Under the pieces are notes generated by a model that saw only the letters and a program-made list of their open reading frames with translations, made no database searches and was not told the DNA's origin. 11,796 bases of DNA. Origin: Bacteroidota bacterium (GTDB lineage Bacteria > Bacteroidota > Bacteroidia > NS11-12g > UBA955). Shown in pieces: positions 1 through 8,155 of the stretch. Position 1 is the first letter of the stretch; each line of letters opens with the position of its first letter. The stretch spans positions 1 to 11,796 of the forward strand of contig SXYY01000092.1 in assembly GCA_005788145.1 (NCBI GenBank), in the 5' to 3' direction. The translations under genes were made by a program, and so were the position numbers.

Positions 1-89
1 TCACCAATATTAACAAAATTGGTTTCACGGGTTAGGGTAAAGGGTTCAAGTCCAGAAAGACGAAATAAATTGGGAGAAGGCTGGTTCAC
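1..89 (-). CDS. metH: Methionine synthase (MetH, pterin-binding half onward), 5' end only, runs off left edge
   Basis: The minus strand is open from a GTG at 89-87 to the window edge and encodes 29 residues. Residues 9-16 read FRLSGLEP and residues 24-29 read NFVNIG. This is the junction that opens the methyltetrahydrofolate-binding part of cobalamin-dependent methionine synthase; in the E. coli protein the equivalent is RLAGLEP followed by LFVNVGERTNVTGS. In many Bacteroidota the homocysteine-binding part is a separate gene and the remaining MetH polypeptide begins close to this motif, so a start here is expected. The enzyme transfers a methyl group from methyl-tetrahydrofolate through cobalamin to homocysteine. 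The frame has a stop at 149-147 and no ATG between it and the motif, so GTG is the best start. The gene lies 85 bp after the E1 gene on the same strand. Only 29 residues are visible; recognition is from memory of the family. Confidence 0.72.
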   Translation of the reverse strand, partial: MNQPSPNLFRLSGLEPFTLTRETNFVNIG

Positions 90-96
90 GATTCCA

Positions 97-104
97 CAAA
101 TTTC
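97..104 (-). promoter_or_regulatory. Possible -7 promoter box upstream of metH
   Basis: The minus strand reads GAAATTTG, a 7-of-8 match to the Bacteroidota -7 element TAnnTTTG. It ends 7 nt before the proposed GTG start, the same spacing seen at uvrB and the E1 gene. No convincing -33 TTG lies about 20 bp further upstream. It supports the GTG start weakly. Confidence 0.3.
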
Positions 105-174
105 GGTAAAATGGGATGAACTTAATCGCCCATTGTGAATAAGCGTCTACTTTACACCAAGAAAATCGACCTTT

Positions 175-2580
175 TTACAACAAACTTGGCCATTTGGTTG
201 GATTGTTTTCGTGCATCATCTGGTAAATGGTGCTGAAAACGGTATCCACGGAAGGCTTACTGAAGTAATCGCCATCGCTACCGTAAGCGGGTCTGTGCTC
301 ATTGGCCGTAATGGTAACGGGTTTGCTATCGAGATATTGGTAGCCGCCTTGTTCCTCAAGCACTTGCTGCATCATGTATGACGTTGCACCACCCGGAACA
401 TCTTCGTCCAGGAACACGATGCGGTTGGTTGATTTGAGACTCTCCACGATGCTGTGGTTGATATCGAAGGGCAACAAGGTTTGCACATCGATTAATTCAA
501 CGCGGATGCCTTGTTCAGCAAGCAAATCGCAGGCTTCTTGGGCAATTCTGCAACATGAACCGTACGTTACCAGGGTGATATCTTCTCCAAAGCGGAGTAC
601 GTCGGGCTTACCAAATGGAACGGTAAACTCACCAATGTTGGCGGGCAATTTTTCTTTGATGCGATAACCGTTCAAGCATTCCACCACCAACGCGGGTTCA
701 TCGGCGCGCAACAAGGTGTTGTACATACCGGCGGCTTGGGTCATGTTCCTGGGTACACACACGTGCATTCCTCGGACGGCATGGATGATCATGCCCATCG
801 GACTTCCGGAGTGCCAAATACCCTCTAAACGATGTCCGCGCGTACGAATAATGATGGGTGTTTTTTGTCCACCCTTGGTGCGGTACTGCATGGTGGCAAT
901 ATCATCGCTCATGGGTTCGAGTGCGTATAGCAGGTAGTCTAGGTATTGGATTTCGGCGATGGGTCTCAACCCACGCATAGCGGCTCCGATACCTTCGCCG
1001 ATGATACTCCACTCACGGATGCCTTTATCGGTCACCCGCAACTCGCCGTATTTTTCTTGCATGCCCGAGAAACCTTGGTTCACATCACCAATTTTTCCTA
1101 CGTCTTCACCGAAGGCAAAAACACGGGGATCGCGTTCAAGGTTGGCATCGAAACAGGCCCTAACTACTTGGTGTCCATCAACGACCTCATCGGTGTATTG
1201 GGCAGGTACTTCGGGTACATTTAATACAGATGATTCGCTCTGACTGTATACATGGCTGCTGTATCGTCTGCCGTTAATGGCATTGAATGCATTGAGGTAA
1301 TCGAGCAGGGGTTTGCGTGCATCTACGCTTGCGTTGACGGTCAGACGCAGTGCCTTGTGAATGGCAACACCCATATCGCGGCGGATAGGGTCTTTGGCGT
1401 CACTTAGTGATTGGGCGATGCTGGCCAATTCGGGCGATAAACCACTCGATGCCAATTGCTGCAGGAGGGAGATCAATCCTGAAACTTCTGATTTTATGGG
1501 CTGCAGGTAATCGGTCCATGCCTGTTTTTGGGCTTGTTTTACAGCTTCAAGGGCTTTCTCTTCAAGGGCAGTTAGGGTGGTTTCATCGGCAATGTTTTGC
1601 TCAATCATCCACTGACGCATTTGGGCGATGCCATCGAATTCAGTTTCCCATTCCAGGCGTTCTTTGCTCTTGTATCGCTCGTGGCTTCCGGAGGTAGAAT
1701 GGCCCTGGGGTTGGGTTACTTCGGTCACATGGACCAAAACGGGGGTATGTTTTTCGCGACAGATATCGGCCGCTTGTTTGTATACTTTACACAGTTCGGG
1801 GTAGTTCCATCCGCGGGCAGTGAGAAGTTCTAATCCTTGTCCTTCTTCGTTGGATTGGAAACCGCGCATCAGGGCTGCGATATTTTCTTTGGCGGTCTGG
1901 TATTTTGCAGGAACAGAGATGCCGTAACCATCATCCCATAGGCTCATCAACATCGGCACTTGCATGACGCAAGCGGCGTTCATGACTTCCCAAAAGATGC
2001 CTTCCGAGGAAGAGGCGTTTCCGATGGTTCCGAAGGCGATTTCATTGCCTTTGTTTGAAAAATCGGAGAAGGCATGCAAATCGGGGTTTTGGCGATACAA
2101 TTTTGATGCTACTGCCAAGCCCAGTAGACGTGGCATTTGTCCGGCCGTAGGCGATATATCCGCGCTACTATTGAAGCGGTCGGTTTGAGGTAACCAATTC
2201 CCGTTGTCATCCAGCAATCGTGTGGCGAAATGCCCATTCATCGAGCGGCCACCACTGGCGGGTTCTTTTTCTGTGTCAGGGATGGCATACAACTGCGCAA
2301 AAAATGCATGTATACTGCTGATGCCTTTGGCAAACATGAAGGTTTGATCGCGGTAATAACCACTGCGCCAATCGCCGTGTTGGAATACTTTGGCCATGGC
2401 AATTTGGGCGATTTCTTTACCGTCACCAAAGATGCCAAACTTCGCTTTACCCGTAAGTACCTCTTTTCGTCCTATCAAACTGGCTTGGCGACTTTCAAAA
2501 GCAATGCGATAATCGTTAAGAACTTCTTGCACAAAGGCCTCTTTGCTCATTTCTGCGGGTTGTTTTGCTACCTCTTGCAT
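175..2580 (-). CDS. 2-oxoacid dehydrogenase E1 component, fused alpha and beta subunits (thiamine diphosphate dependent)
   Basis: This 801-residue protein joins both E1 subunits in one chain. The alpha-like part spans about residues 15-445 and the beta-like part about 463-790. E1 uses thiamine diphosphate to decarboxylate a 2-oxoacid and passes the acyl group to the lipoyl domain of E2. In the alpha part, residues 184-224 form the cofactor motif region (GTIGNASSSEGIFWE ... WDDGYGISVP), and QPQGHSTSGSHERYKSKE at 290-307 matches the conserved loop near the active site. In the beta part, FGEDVG (490-495) and EGIGAAMRGLRPIAEIQYLDYL (529-550 region) match the pyrimidine-binding domain; the C-terminal transketolase-type domain covers about 650-785. 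Branched-chain 2-oxoacids or pyruvate are possible substrates; sequence alone does not decide. No E2 or E3 gene is in the window. The start at 2580 is supported by a TATCTTTG box 7 nt upstream; Met11 is the alternative. No convincing terminator follows, so readthrough into metH is possible. Confidence 0.9.
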   Translation of the reverse strand: MQEVAKQPAEMSKEAFVQEVLNDYRIAFESRQASLIGRKEVLTGKAKFGIFGDGKEIAQIAMAKVFQHGDWRSGYYRDQTFMFAKGISSIHAFFAQLYAIPDTEKEPASGGRSMNGHFATRLLDDNGNWLPQTDRFNSSADISPTAGQMPRLLGLAVASKLYRQNPDLHAFSDFSNKGNEIAFGTIGNASSSEGIFWEVMNAACVMQVPMLMSLWDDGYGISVPAKYQTAKENIAALMRGFQSNEEGQGLELLTARGWNYPELCKVYKQAADICREKHTPVLVHVTEVTQPQGHSTSGSHERYKSKERLEWETEFDGIAQMRQWMIEQNIADETTLTALEEKALEAVKQAQKQAWTDYLQPIKSEVSGLISLLQQLASSGLSPELASIAQSLSDAKDPIRRDMGVAIHKALRLTVNASVDARKPLLDYLNAFNAINGRRYSSHVYSQSESSVLNVPEVPAQYTDEVVDGHQVVRACFDANLERDPRVFAFGEDVGKIGDVNQGFSGMQEKYGELRVTDKGIREWSIIGEGIGAAMRGLRPIAEIQYLDYLLYALEPMSDDIATMQYRTKGGQKTPIIIRTRGHRLEGIWHSGSPMGMIIHAVRGMHVCVPRNMTQAAGMYNTLLRADEPALVVECLNGYRIKEKLPANIGEFTVPFGKPDVLRFGEDITLVTYGSCCRIAQEACDLLAEQGIRVELIDVQTLLPFDINHSIVESLKSTNRIVFLDEDVPGGATSYMMQQVLEEQGGYQYLDSKPVTITANEHRPAYGSDGDYFSKPSVDTVFSTIYQMMHENNPTKWPSLL

Positions 2581-2587
2581 GCAACTG

Positions 2588-2595
2588 CAAAGATA
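2588..2595 (-). promoter_or_regulatory. -7 promoter box of the E1 gene
   Basis: The minus strand reads TATCTTTG, a full match to the Bacteroidota TAnnTTTG element, ending 7 nt before the E1 start codon. A TTG-type -33 element is not evident about 20 bp upstream. If the box is used as in Bacteroides, transcription would start within a few bases of the ATG. Confidence 0.5.
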
Positions 2596-2653
2596 GGGAA
2601 AATAGAATTGGCACTATATCATCTGGCATTGGCTTTTGATGACCTCTCTATGC

Positions 2654-2661
2654 TAACTTTG
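2654..2661 (+). promoter_or_regulatory. -7 promoter box of uvrB
   Basis: TAACTTTG is a full match to TAnnTTTG and ends 7 nt before the uvrB ATG. A TTG at 2629-2631 lies 22 bp upstream of the box, slightly longer than the usual spacing of about 20 bp, so the -33 assignment is weaker than the -7 box. Confidence 0.5.
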
Positions 2662-2668
2662 TCTGTCC

Positions 2669-4714
2669 ATGCCTGCCTTCGAGCTCACTTCGCCATTTCA
2701 GCCCACCGGGGATCAACCAGATGCCATCAAACAGTTGGTTGAAGGATTGAATTCTGGGGTGAAGGCCCAGACTTTACTTGGGGTAACGGGTTCAGGAAAG
2801 ACATTTACCATGGCGAATGTGATTGCACAGACGCAGCGACCAACCCTGGTATTGAGTCACAACAAGACATTGGTTTCGCAGTTGTATGGTGAATTCAAGC
2901 AATTTTTCCCCAACAATGCGGTCGAGTATTTTGTGAGTTATTACGATTATTACCAGCCCGAGGCCTATATCCCAACCACAAATACCTACATCGAAAAGGA
3001 TTTGAACATCAACGACGAGATCGAAAAACTGCGCTTAAAAACGGTTTCTAGTTTGTTGAGCGGTCGACGCGATATCATTGTGGTTGCAAGCGTGAGTTGT
3101 ATTTACGGTGCGGGAAACCCATCGGATTTTGAGCAGACCATTATTCGCATCAGTAAAGGACAGGTAATCACACGAAATACCTTGTTGTTTAAGCTGGTTG
3201 AGAGTTTGTATAGCCGAACCACGGCTGATTTTAATCGCGGCACTTTTCGGGTGAAGGGCGATACGGTAGATGTGCATTTGGCTTACAACGATTTTGCCTA
3301 CAGGGTGTCGTTTTTTGGTGATGAAATTGATGAAATCATCAGCTTTGACCCAGTGAGTGGACGGAAGATTGAAGGGCATGAAGATGTGGCCATTTATCCT
3401 GCGAATTTGTATGTAAGTCCGAGAGATCGTTTGAAGGACATCATCTATCAGATTCAGGATGATTTGGTGTTGCAGTTGGAATATTTCCGGGAGCAGGGCC
3501 GATTCTTGGAAGCGAAGCGATTGGAAGAGCGGGTGAATTTCGATTTAGAAATGATCCGAGAGTTGGGCTATTGCAATGGTATCGAAAATTACTCGCGGTA
3601 TTTCGACCGTCGGGGTCCGGGTGATCGACCTTTCTGTTTGCTCGATTATTTTCCCAAGGATTTTTTGTTGGTGGTGGATGAAAGCCATGTGTCGATGCCC
3701 CAGATTCGTGCGATGTACGGTGGTGATCGAAGCAGAAAAGTGAATTTGGTGGATTTCGGATTCCGATTACCAGCGGCGATGGACAACCGACCGCTCAAGT
3801 TTGAGGAGTTTTACCAAGTGGTGAATCAGGCGGTGTATGTGAGTGCAACACCGGCTCAGTTCGAAATAGAGGAGAGCGAAGGTGTGTTGGTGGAACAGTT
3901 GATTAGACCAACGGGCCTATTGGATCCCCAAATATTGATTCGGCCTTTGGCCAATCAAGTGGATGATTTGATCGAGGAAATTGACAATCGCATCAAGATG
4001 AAGGACAGGGTCTTGGTGACGACGTTAACCAAGCGAATGGCGGAGGAACTGACCAAATATTTGATGCGTTTGGGCGTGAAGGTCGACTATATACACAGCG
4101 AGGTGAAGACCTTGGATCGGGTCGAGATTTTGAGGAATTTGCGCATGGGTGTGATTGATGTATTGATTGGTGTGAATTTGTTAAGAGAGGGTCTGGATTT
4201 GCCGGAAGTGAGTTTGGTGGCCATCATGGATGCAGATAAAGAAGGATTTTTACGGAGTCAGACGGCGTTGGTTCAAACAATCGGACGTGCTGCGCGTAAC
4301 GACCGCGGTTTAGTCATCATGTATGCGGATAAAATCACGGAGAGCATGCGAAAGACCATCGAAGAGACGGATCGAAGGCGAGAGAAGCAGGTGATTTATA
4401 ACACCAAGCATGGCATTGTTCCAAAAACAGTTTTGAAAAGCACCGATGAGATTTTCAAACAAACTGGCGTGGCTGATGCCAAATACGGCGATATAGAGTT
4501 GGGTAGCGGTGTGAATTACAACATGCCAGAATCGCGCATCAATATGGCAGCTGACCCTGTGGTGGCCTACATGGATAAAATGGGCATTGAGAAGATGATC
4601 GTTCGGACAGAGAAAGACATGTTAAGAGCAGCCAAGGAAATGGAGTTCATGGAAGCCGCGCGATTGCGCGATGAATTGGAAGCCCTGAGAAACAGGCTCA
4701 AAGAATTGGCCTAA
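2669..4714 (+). CDS. uvrB: UvrABC excinuclease subunit B
   Basis: UvrB is the damage-verifying helicase-like subunit of nucleotide excision repair; it is loaded by UvrA and then recruits UvrC for incision. The 681-residue protein is full length for the family. Visible landmarks are the Walker A motif GVTGSGKT (38-45), the beta-hairpin that inserts between DNA strands with YYDYYQPEAY (91-100), the Walker B region VVDESH (335-340), VSATP (391-395), and the arginine-finger motif QTIGRAARN (536-544). The C-terminal UVR domain that contacts UvrC lies at about 643-678. The ATG at 2669 gives the expected N terminus, with FQPTGDQPDAI just ahead of the ATPase core, and a TAACTTTG box sits 7 nt upstream. 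It is the only plus-strand gene here, divergent from the E1 gene and convergent with the DUF4249 gene. No broken motif is seen. Confidence 0.97.
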   Translation: MPAFELTSPFQPTGDQPDAIKQLVEGLNSGVKAQTLLGVTGSGKTFTMANVIAQTQRPTLVLSHNKTLVSQLYGEFKQFFPNNAVEYFVSYYDYYQPEAYIPTTNTYIEKDLNINDEIEKLRLKTVSSLLSGRRDIIVVASVSCIYGAGNPSDFEQTIIRISKGQVITRNTLLFKLVESLYSRTTADFNRGTFRVKGDTVDVHLAYNDFAYRVSFFGDEIDEIISFDPVSGRKIEGHEDVAIYPANLYVSPRDRLKDIIYQIQDDLVLQLEYFREQGRFLEAKRLEERVNFDLEMIRELGYCNGIENYSRYFDRRGPGDRPFCLLDYFPKDFLLVVDESHVSMPQIRAMYGGDRSRKVNLVDFGFRLPAAMDNRPLKFEEFYQVVNQAVYVSATPAQFEIEESEGVLVEQLIRPTGLLDPQILIRPLANQVDDLIEEIDNRIKMKDRVLVTTLTKRMAEELTKYLMRLGVKVDYIHSEVKTLDRVEILRNLRMGVIDVLIGVNLLREGLDLPEVSLVAIMDADKEGFLRSQTALVQTIGRAARNDRGLVIMYADKITESMRKTIEETDRRREKQVIYNTKHGIVPKTVLKSTDEIFKQTGVADAKYGDIELGSGVNYNMPESRINMAADPVVAYMDKMGIEKMIVRTEKDMLRAAKEMEFMEAARLRDELEALRNRLKELA

Positions 4715-4761
4715 CAATAAGTCGAGGTAGATGCTGTAATGGATTGTTCAAAAAATCCCAG

Positions 4762-5667
4762 TTAGGGTATTTTTACCGAGGCCGAAGCAACGGCACTCAT
4801 GCAGAAAAACCCACCCAAAGCGGTTTTCTTTTTGGGGTTGAGAGAAGTGATGTTGGTGAAAATATTTGCCGGAGGTGTGGCAAATAAGCCGCCGTTTTGG
4901 TTTTCACTGACCACGAGATTGAACCAAGCGAAAGCAAGTCCATTGATGGAGTGGATTTCGATGCGCACATTTTCCCCCGTTTTGAACGACCTCAAAAAAT
5001 CATTCACGCCATTGTATCGCACCGGATAGATGAAAAGTTCACCGTCTTGTCCTCTGGAGGTATTACCCATATCCGCCGAGATGTTCAATTGTGAAATACT
5101 ATTGAGGAAGGAATCGTTGCGGAAGGTTTTAATCCAATAAAAATCGCCGGGCCCCTTGCGGTCGTTCGCCATGAGTTCTACATATTTCCCGGTTGTGTTG
5201 ATTGGCGGTCCATTGCCTTCTACATCCACCAAGCGGATTGAATCGATGGTGGTCGTTGGGTTGAGGGGGGAAAAACTCACCAGGGTATCGTTGTCTACGA
5301 CGACCAAAAGTGCGTAATCATGTCCAACCGTAAAAGTATCACCCGATGTTGCATTTGGTACAAATTGGTATTTGCCTTGACTGCTATGTTGGAATACAAA
5401 CAATTTGGGCAATGCCGAAGATTGATCAATGATGGCAACTTGGGCATTTGTGATAGCGGGTTCTGATCCGCTTGAGTCAAAGTATCCAATGGAACGGGTA
5501 AGTTTGATGGTTTGGGTATCGAGCTGGTTGTTGACAAACGCATCGACAACAATTTTGGGACTTTTTTGGATGACATCTACTTGTATAACGTCTTCGCATC
5601 CCGTGGAAAGTAGGCCGATACTAAGGGCGACAAGACCATTGAATATGATTGATTTGCTGAATTTCAT
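4762..5667 (-). CDS. DUF4249-type outer-membrane-associated lipoprotein
   Basis: The predicted protein has 301 residues. It begins with a lipoprotein signal peptide: K2 and K5, a hydrophobic stretch at about 7-20, and the lipobox LSTGC, with C24 as the lipidated residue. The mature start (CEDVIQVDV) followed by a beta-rich domain and the closing pattern ALGGFFCMSAVASASV resemble DUF4249 proteins, a Bacteroidota family usually encoded next to a TonB-dependent receptor. Its function is not established; a surface or periplasmic partner of the receptor is a reasonable inference. The frame stays open upstream to an ATG at 5841, but that start would overlap the receptor gene by 164 bp and bury the signal peptide, so I chose the ATG at 5667. 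That start is 10 bp after the receptor stop codon, with no promoter box between, implying co-transcription. There is no clear Shine-Dalgarno sequence. Confidence 0.82.
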   Translation of the reverse strand: MKFSKSIIFNGLVALSIGLLSTGCEDVIQVDVIQKSPKIVVDAFVNNQLDTQTIKLTRSIGYFDSSGSEPAITNAQVAIIDQSSALPKLFVFQHSSQGKYQFVPNATSGDTFTVGHDYALLVVVDNDTLVSFSPLNPTTTIDSIRLVDVEGNGPPINTTGKYVELMANDRKGPGDFYWIKTFRNDSFLNSISQLNISADMGNTSRGQDGELFIYPVRYNGVNDFLRSFKTGENVRIEIHSINGLAFAWFNLVVSENQNGGLFATPPANIFTNITSLNPKKKTALGGFFCMSAVASASVKIP

Positions 5668-5677
5668 GGGGTGATAA

Positions 5678-8068
5678 TTAGAATTTGAAGTTGTAGGAAA
5701 CGGATGGGATGGCGCTGCCGATAACACTGTAGCGGATGGCTTCATTTTGTCCCTTCCCCTGATAATTGGTGGCGAAATAAATGCTGAATGGATTGCGTCT
5801 GTTGTATACATTGTAGCAAGAGAACACCCAATTGCTTTCAAACTTTTTGGATTTTTTGCGGTGGTAGGTTACACTCAGATCGAGGCGATGGTAATCGGGG
5901 TTTCGCACATTGTTTCTGGCATTGGATCCGGCATCGGGAATCACATATCCTTGGACGGTATATTGTCCTGTGTAGAAGGTGGCCGGCGTGCCGGTACTGA
6001 AGACGAAGTTGGCGGCGCACTCCCATTTCTCATTGATTTTGTACTGACTCACAACATACAAGTTATGAAGTCGGTCGAATCGATTGGCATACCATTCATC
6101 GTTGTTGATGCCTAAAACTTTGCGCTCAGAGCGCGAGAGGGTGTAACTAATCCAGCCTGTTAAATTACCGGAGGATTTCTTGATATAGGCTTCTAATCCG
6201 TAGGCTCTTCCGATGCCTGTGAGCAAATCCGCTTCAAGTAACTCATTTAAGAGTAAGCTGGCACCGTCAATGTAATCAACTTGGTTTTGGAGTGTTTTGT
6301 AGTATCCTTCGATGCTGGTTTCAAATTCGTGTTTTCCGTTGAAATTTTTGAAATAACCCAGGGCGATTTGGTCCGCAATTTCGGGTTTGATGTTGTTGGT
6401 TGTGGGCTGCCAAACATCGAAAGGCACTGATGCTGCTGTGTTTGAGATCAAGTGGAGATTTTGCACCATTCGGTTGAAACCCCCTTTGATGGAACTGCTA
6501 CTATTGAGTTGGTATTTGAAGCCGAGGCGGGGTTCTGGGTTGATATAATTGGCAACGATATCGCCATTTTGGGTAGAATACATACTATCTAGTATGCCTT
6601 GTTTACCAGGTTCTCGGTTAAATAGATACACTTTACCTGGACCTAAATACATGAACTGACTTAGTCGTATGCCTGCACGGATTGAGAATTTACCGTTCGC
6701 ATTCCAATCATCGGAGATGTATACGGCGTTCTCAAGGGCATACCGATCAGGTAAACCAAACTTCAAATTGAGGGTAGCAGACTTGGCAATGGCCTCGCCG
6801 GGAATAAATCGATAGTGGGTGATCTGTCCACCAAAAGCCAAAGTGTTTTTGGGATTTAGAAAGTAGTTGAAATCGACCTTAGCGCTGTTGTTGACGATGT
6901 TGCTTTTCCAATTAAAAGTTACATCGCGGTTCATGAACTCGAGGTTGTAGCGGTAACGACTGTAGTAATAGGTAAAATTGGAGAACAATTTCTTATTGAA
7001 TACGTGGTTCCAGCGGGCGGTTACGGTAGAATTACCCCACTTAACACCGAACAGTCCAGCCGCCTTGAAAACATCATCGCCGATATAGGTAGAGATGAAT
7101 ATGTTGTCGCGCTTGTAGCTGTAGTTCGCTTTTGCAGTGAGGTCGTAGAAGTAGAATTGGCTACCTGCGAGGTTATCGGGCAGAAATGGCTTTGCGAGCA
7201 CATCAATGTAGGACCGGCGACCAGAAACCATGAAACTTGATTTTGCGGGTGTTTTCCTTGGTTTGAGTAAGTTTTTGGATTCGGGCAGGGCGAGCGGACC
7301 TTCGACGGTGAGTCGAGAGAATATGCTTCCAATGCCACCATTGGTTTGATAGCTACGCTTGTTACCATCGCGGGATTTTACATCCAAGGTAGAGCTCAGT
7401 CGACCCCCATAGTTTGCGGGGATTCCGCCTTTCACGAGCTCGACATCTTTCACGGCGTCTGGATTGAATATCGAAAAGAAACCAAACAGGTGGGCGGAAT
7501 TGAAGACGGGTGCTTCGTCCATGAGTACGAGGTTTTGGTCTATGCTTCCACCCCGGACGTTAAAGCCCGACGCACCTTCACCAACCGTGGTCACTCCTGG
7601 GAGTAATTGGATGCTCTTGATGACATCGGCTTCCCCCAGAAATGCGGGGATTTTTTTGATGGTTTGTCCGTTGATGTTTTGGGTTGATATATCTAGTGAT
7701 TTGACATTGTTGTTCCGTTTTGATCGAATGGTTACGGTGCCCATTCCTTCTACATCGGGGGATAACAGAATGTTGTATTCAAGGTTGTTGGTGATATCCA
7801 ACTGGGTAGCGAGTGGCGCATAGGAGGGTGCTGTTACGATAAGGGTATGCTTGCCTGCTGGAACTGTCAGTGAGTAGAATCCGTATCCGTTGGTGGTGGA
7901 TCGAAGTTCTGTGGGCGTGTATTTTACGCCGGTGATGGTAACAGTGATTTGTGCCTTGGTGATGGTTTCACGGGAACTGGAATCTTTAACATATCCAGAA
8001 AGGGTGAAATTTTGAGCAAGAACAATATTGAATGTGCTGAAAAGCAGGAAAATTAGGATGCGGTGCAT
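5678..8068 (-). CDS. TonB-dependent outer membrane receptor with N-terminal carboxypeptidase-regulatory-like domain
   Basis: The 796-residue protein starts with a signal peptide (MHRILIFLLFSTFNIVLA, likely cleaved before Q19). A CarboxypepD_reg-like beta-sandwich follows at about 20-105, including the typical GYVKDSSSRETITKAQITV opening and TTNGYGFYSLTVPAG. The plug domain is at about 135-235, with LLPGV, FNVRGG, LMDEAPVFN and NYGGRLSSTLDV. The rest is a 22-strand-type beta-barrel ending in the aromatic signal SYNFKF for BAM insertion. Such receptors import large or scarce substrates using TonB-ExbBD energy. The substrate cannot be inferred; no sugar-cleaving enzyme or siderophore gene is nearby, and the downstream partner is a DUF4249 lipoprotein rather than SusD. 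In-frame ATGs at 8173 and 8113 exist, but the first lies inside the gltA terminator palindrome and neither gives a good signal peptide, so 8068 is preferred. A TACCTTTG box lies 8 nt upstream. Confidence 0.92.
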   Translation of the reverse strand: MHRILIFLLFSTFNIVLAQNFTLSGYVKDSSSRETITKAQITVTITGVKYTPTELRSTTNGYGFYSLTVPAGKHTLIVTAPSYAPLATQLDITNNLEYNILLSPDVEGMGTVTIRSKRNNNVKSLDISTQNINGQTIKKIPAFLGEADVIKSIQLLPGVTTVGEGASGFNVRGGSIDQNLVLMDEAPVFNSAHLFGFFSIFNPDAVKDVELVKGGIPANYGGRLSSTLDVKSRDGNKRSYQTNGGIGSIFSRLTVEGPLALPESKNLLKPRKTPAKSSFMVSGRRSYIDVLAKPFLPDNLAGSQFYFYDLTAKANYSYKRDNIFISTYIGDDVFKAAGLFGVKWGNSTVTARWNHVFNKKLFSNFTYYYSRYRYNLEFMNRDVTFNWKSNIVNNSAKVDFNYFLNPKNTLAFGGQITHYRFIPGEAIAKSATLNLKFGLPDRYALENAVYISDDWNANGKFSIRAGIRLSQFMYLGPGKVYLFNREPGKQGILDSMYSTQNGDIVANYINPEPRLGFKYQLNSSSSIKGGFNRMVQNLHLISNTAASVPFDVWQPTTNNIKPEIADQIALGYFKNFNGKHEFETSIEGYYKTLQNQVDYIDGASLLLNELLEADLLTGIGRAYGLEAYIKKSSGNLTGWISYTLSRSERKVLGINNDEWYANRFDRLHNLYVVSQYKINEKWECAANFVFSTGTPATFYTGQYTVQGYVIPDAGSNARNNVRNPDYHRLDLSVTYHRKKSKKFESNWVFSCYNVYNRRNPFSIYFATNYQGKGQNEAIRYSVIGSAIPSVSYNFKF

Positions 8069-8076
8069 TGCGGTTA

Positions 8077-8084
8077 CAAAGGTA
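8077..8084 (-). promoter_or_regulatory. -7 promoter box of the receptor/DUF4249 operon
   Basis: The minus strand reads TACCTTTG, a full match to TAnnTTTG, 8 nt before the receptor ATG. The nearest TTTG further upstream (8098-8101) is only 13 bp away, too close for a standard -33 element. The box lies downstream of the gltA terminator, as expected for a separate transcription unit. Confidence 0.45.
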
Positions 8085-8155
8085 CTTGTAGGAGTAACAA
8101 ACGAACTGCTCATTTGTCGATGAAAGACCAAGATTAGAGGGAAATTGATGATTGG

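Larger units (their letters stand above)
2581..2668. promoter_or_regulatory. Divergent promoter region between the E1 gene and uvrB
   Basis: This 88-bp gap separates two genes that point away from each other and holds both promoters. One TAnnTTTG box lies at each end, at 2588-2595 on the minus strand and 2654-2661 on the plus strand. I see no strong inverted repeat that would suggest a dedicated operator, and no obvious SOS (LexA-type) palindrome in front of uvrB. Confidence 0.55.

Noticed and set aside
40..60. GGTTCAAGTCC, resembling a tRNA T-loop
   Set aside because: The flanking bases do not pair into a 5-bp T-stem, no acceptor or anticodon arm surrounds it, and it lies inside the metH coding sequence.
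110..134. AATGGG...CCCATT inverted repeat between the E1 gene and metH
   Set aside because: It has a 6-bp stem, a 13-nt loop and no T-tract, so it is not a credible terminator or riboswitch.
1..138. Open plus-strand frame entering from the left edge and ending at TGA 136-138
   Set aside because: It is antisense to the metH start. The minus-strand translation matches a known conserved motif and this one matches nothing I know.
2230..2742. 170-codon open frame on the plus strand across the E1 5' end, the intergenic gap and the uvrB start
   Set aside because: It is antisense to E1 and overlaps uvrB in another frame. The translation has no recognisable domain, and both real genes explain the sequence.
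4741..4776. Possible terminator between convergent uvrB and the DUF4249 gene (GGATT...AATCC, and CCC-AGTTA-GGG followed by TATTTTT)
   Set aside because: The stems are only 5 and 3 bp. I see no convincing intrinsic terminator, though some termination signal is expected there.
5668..5841. Longer N terminus for the DUF4249 protein
   Set aside because: It would overlap the end of the receptor gene and place the lipoprotein signal peptide at residue 59; the signal peptide fixes the start at 5667.
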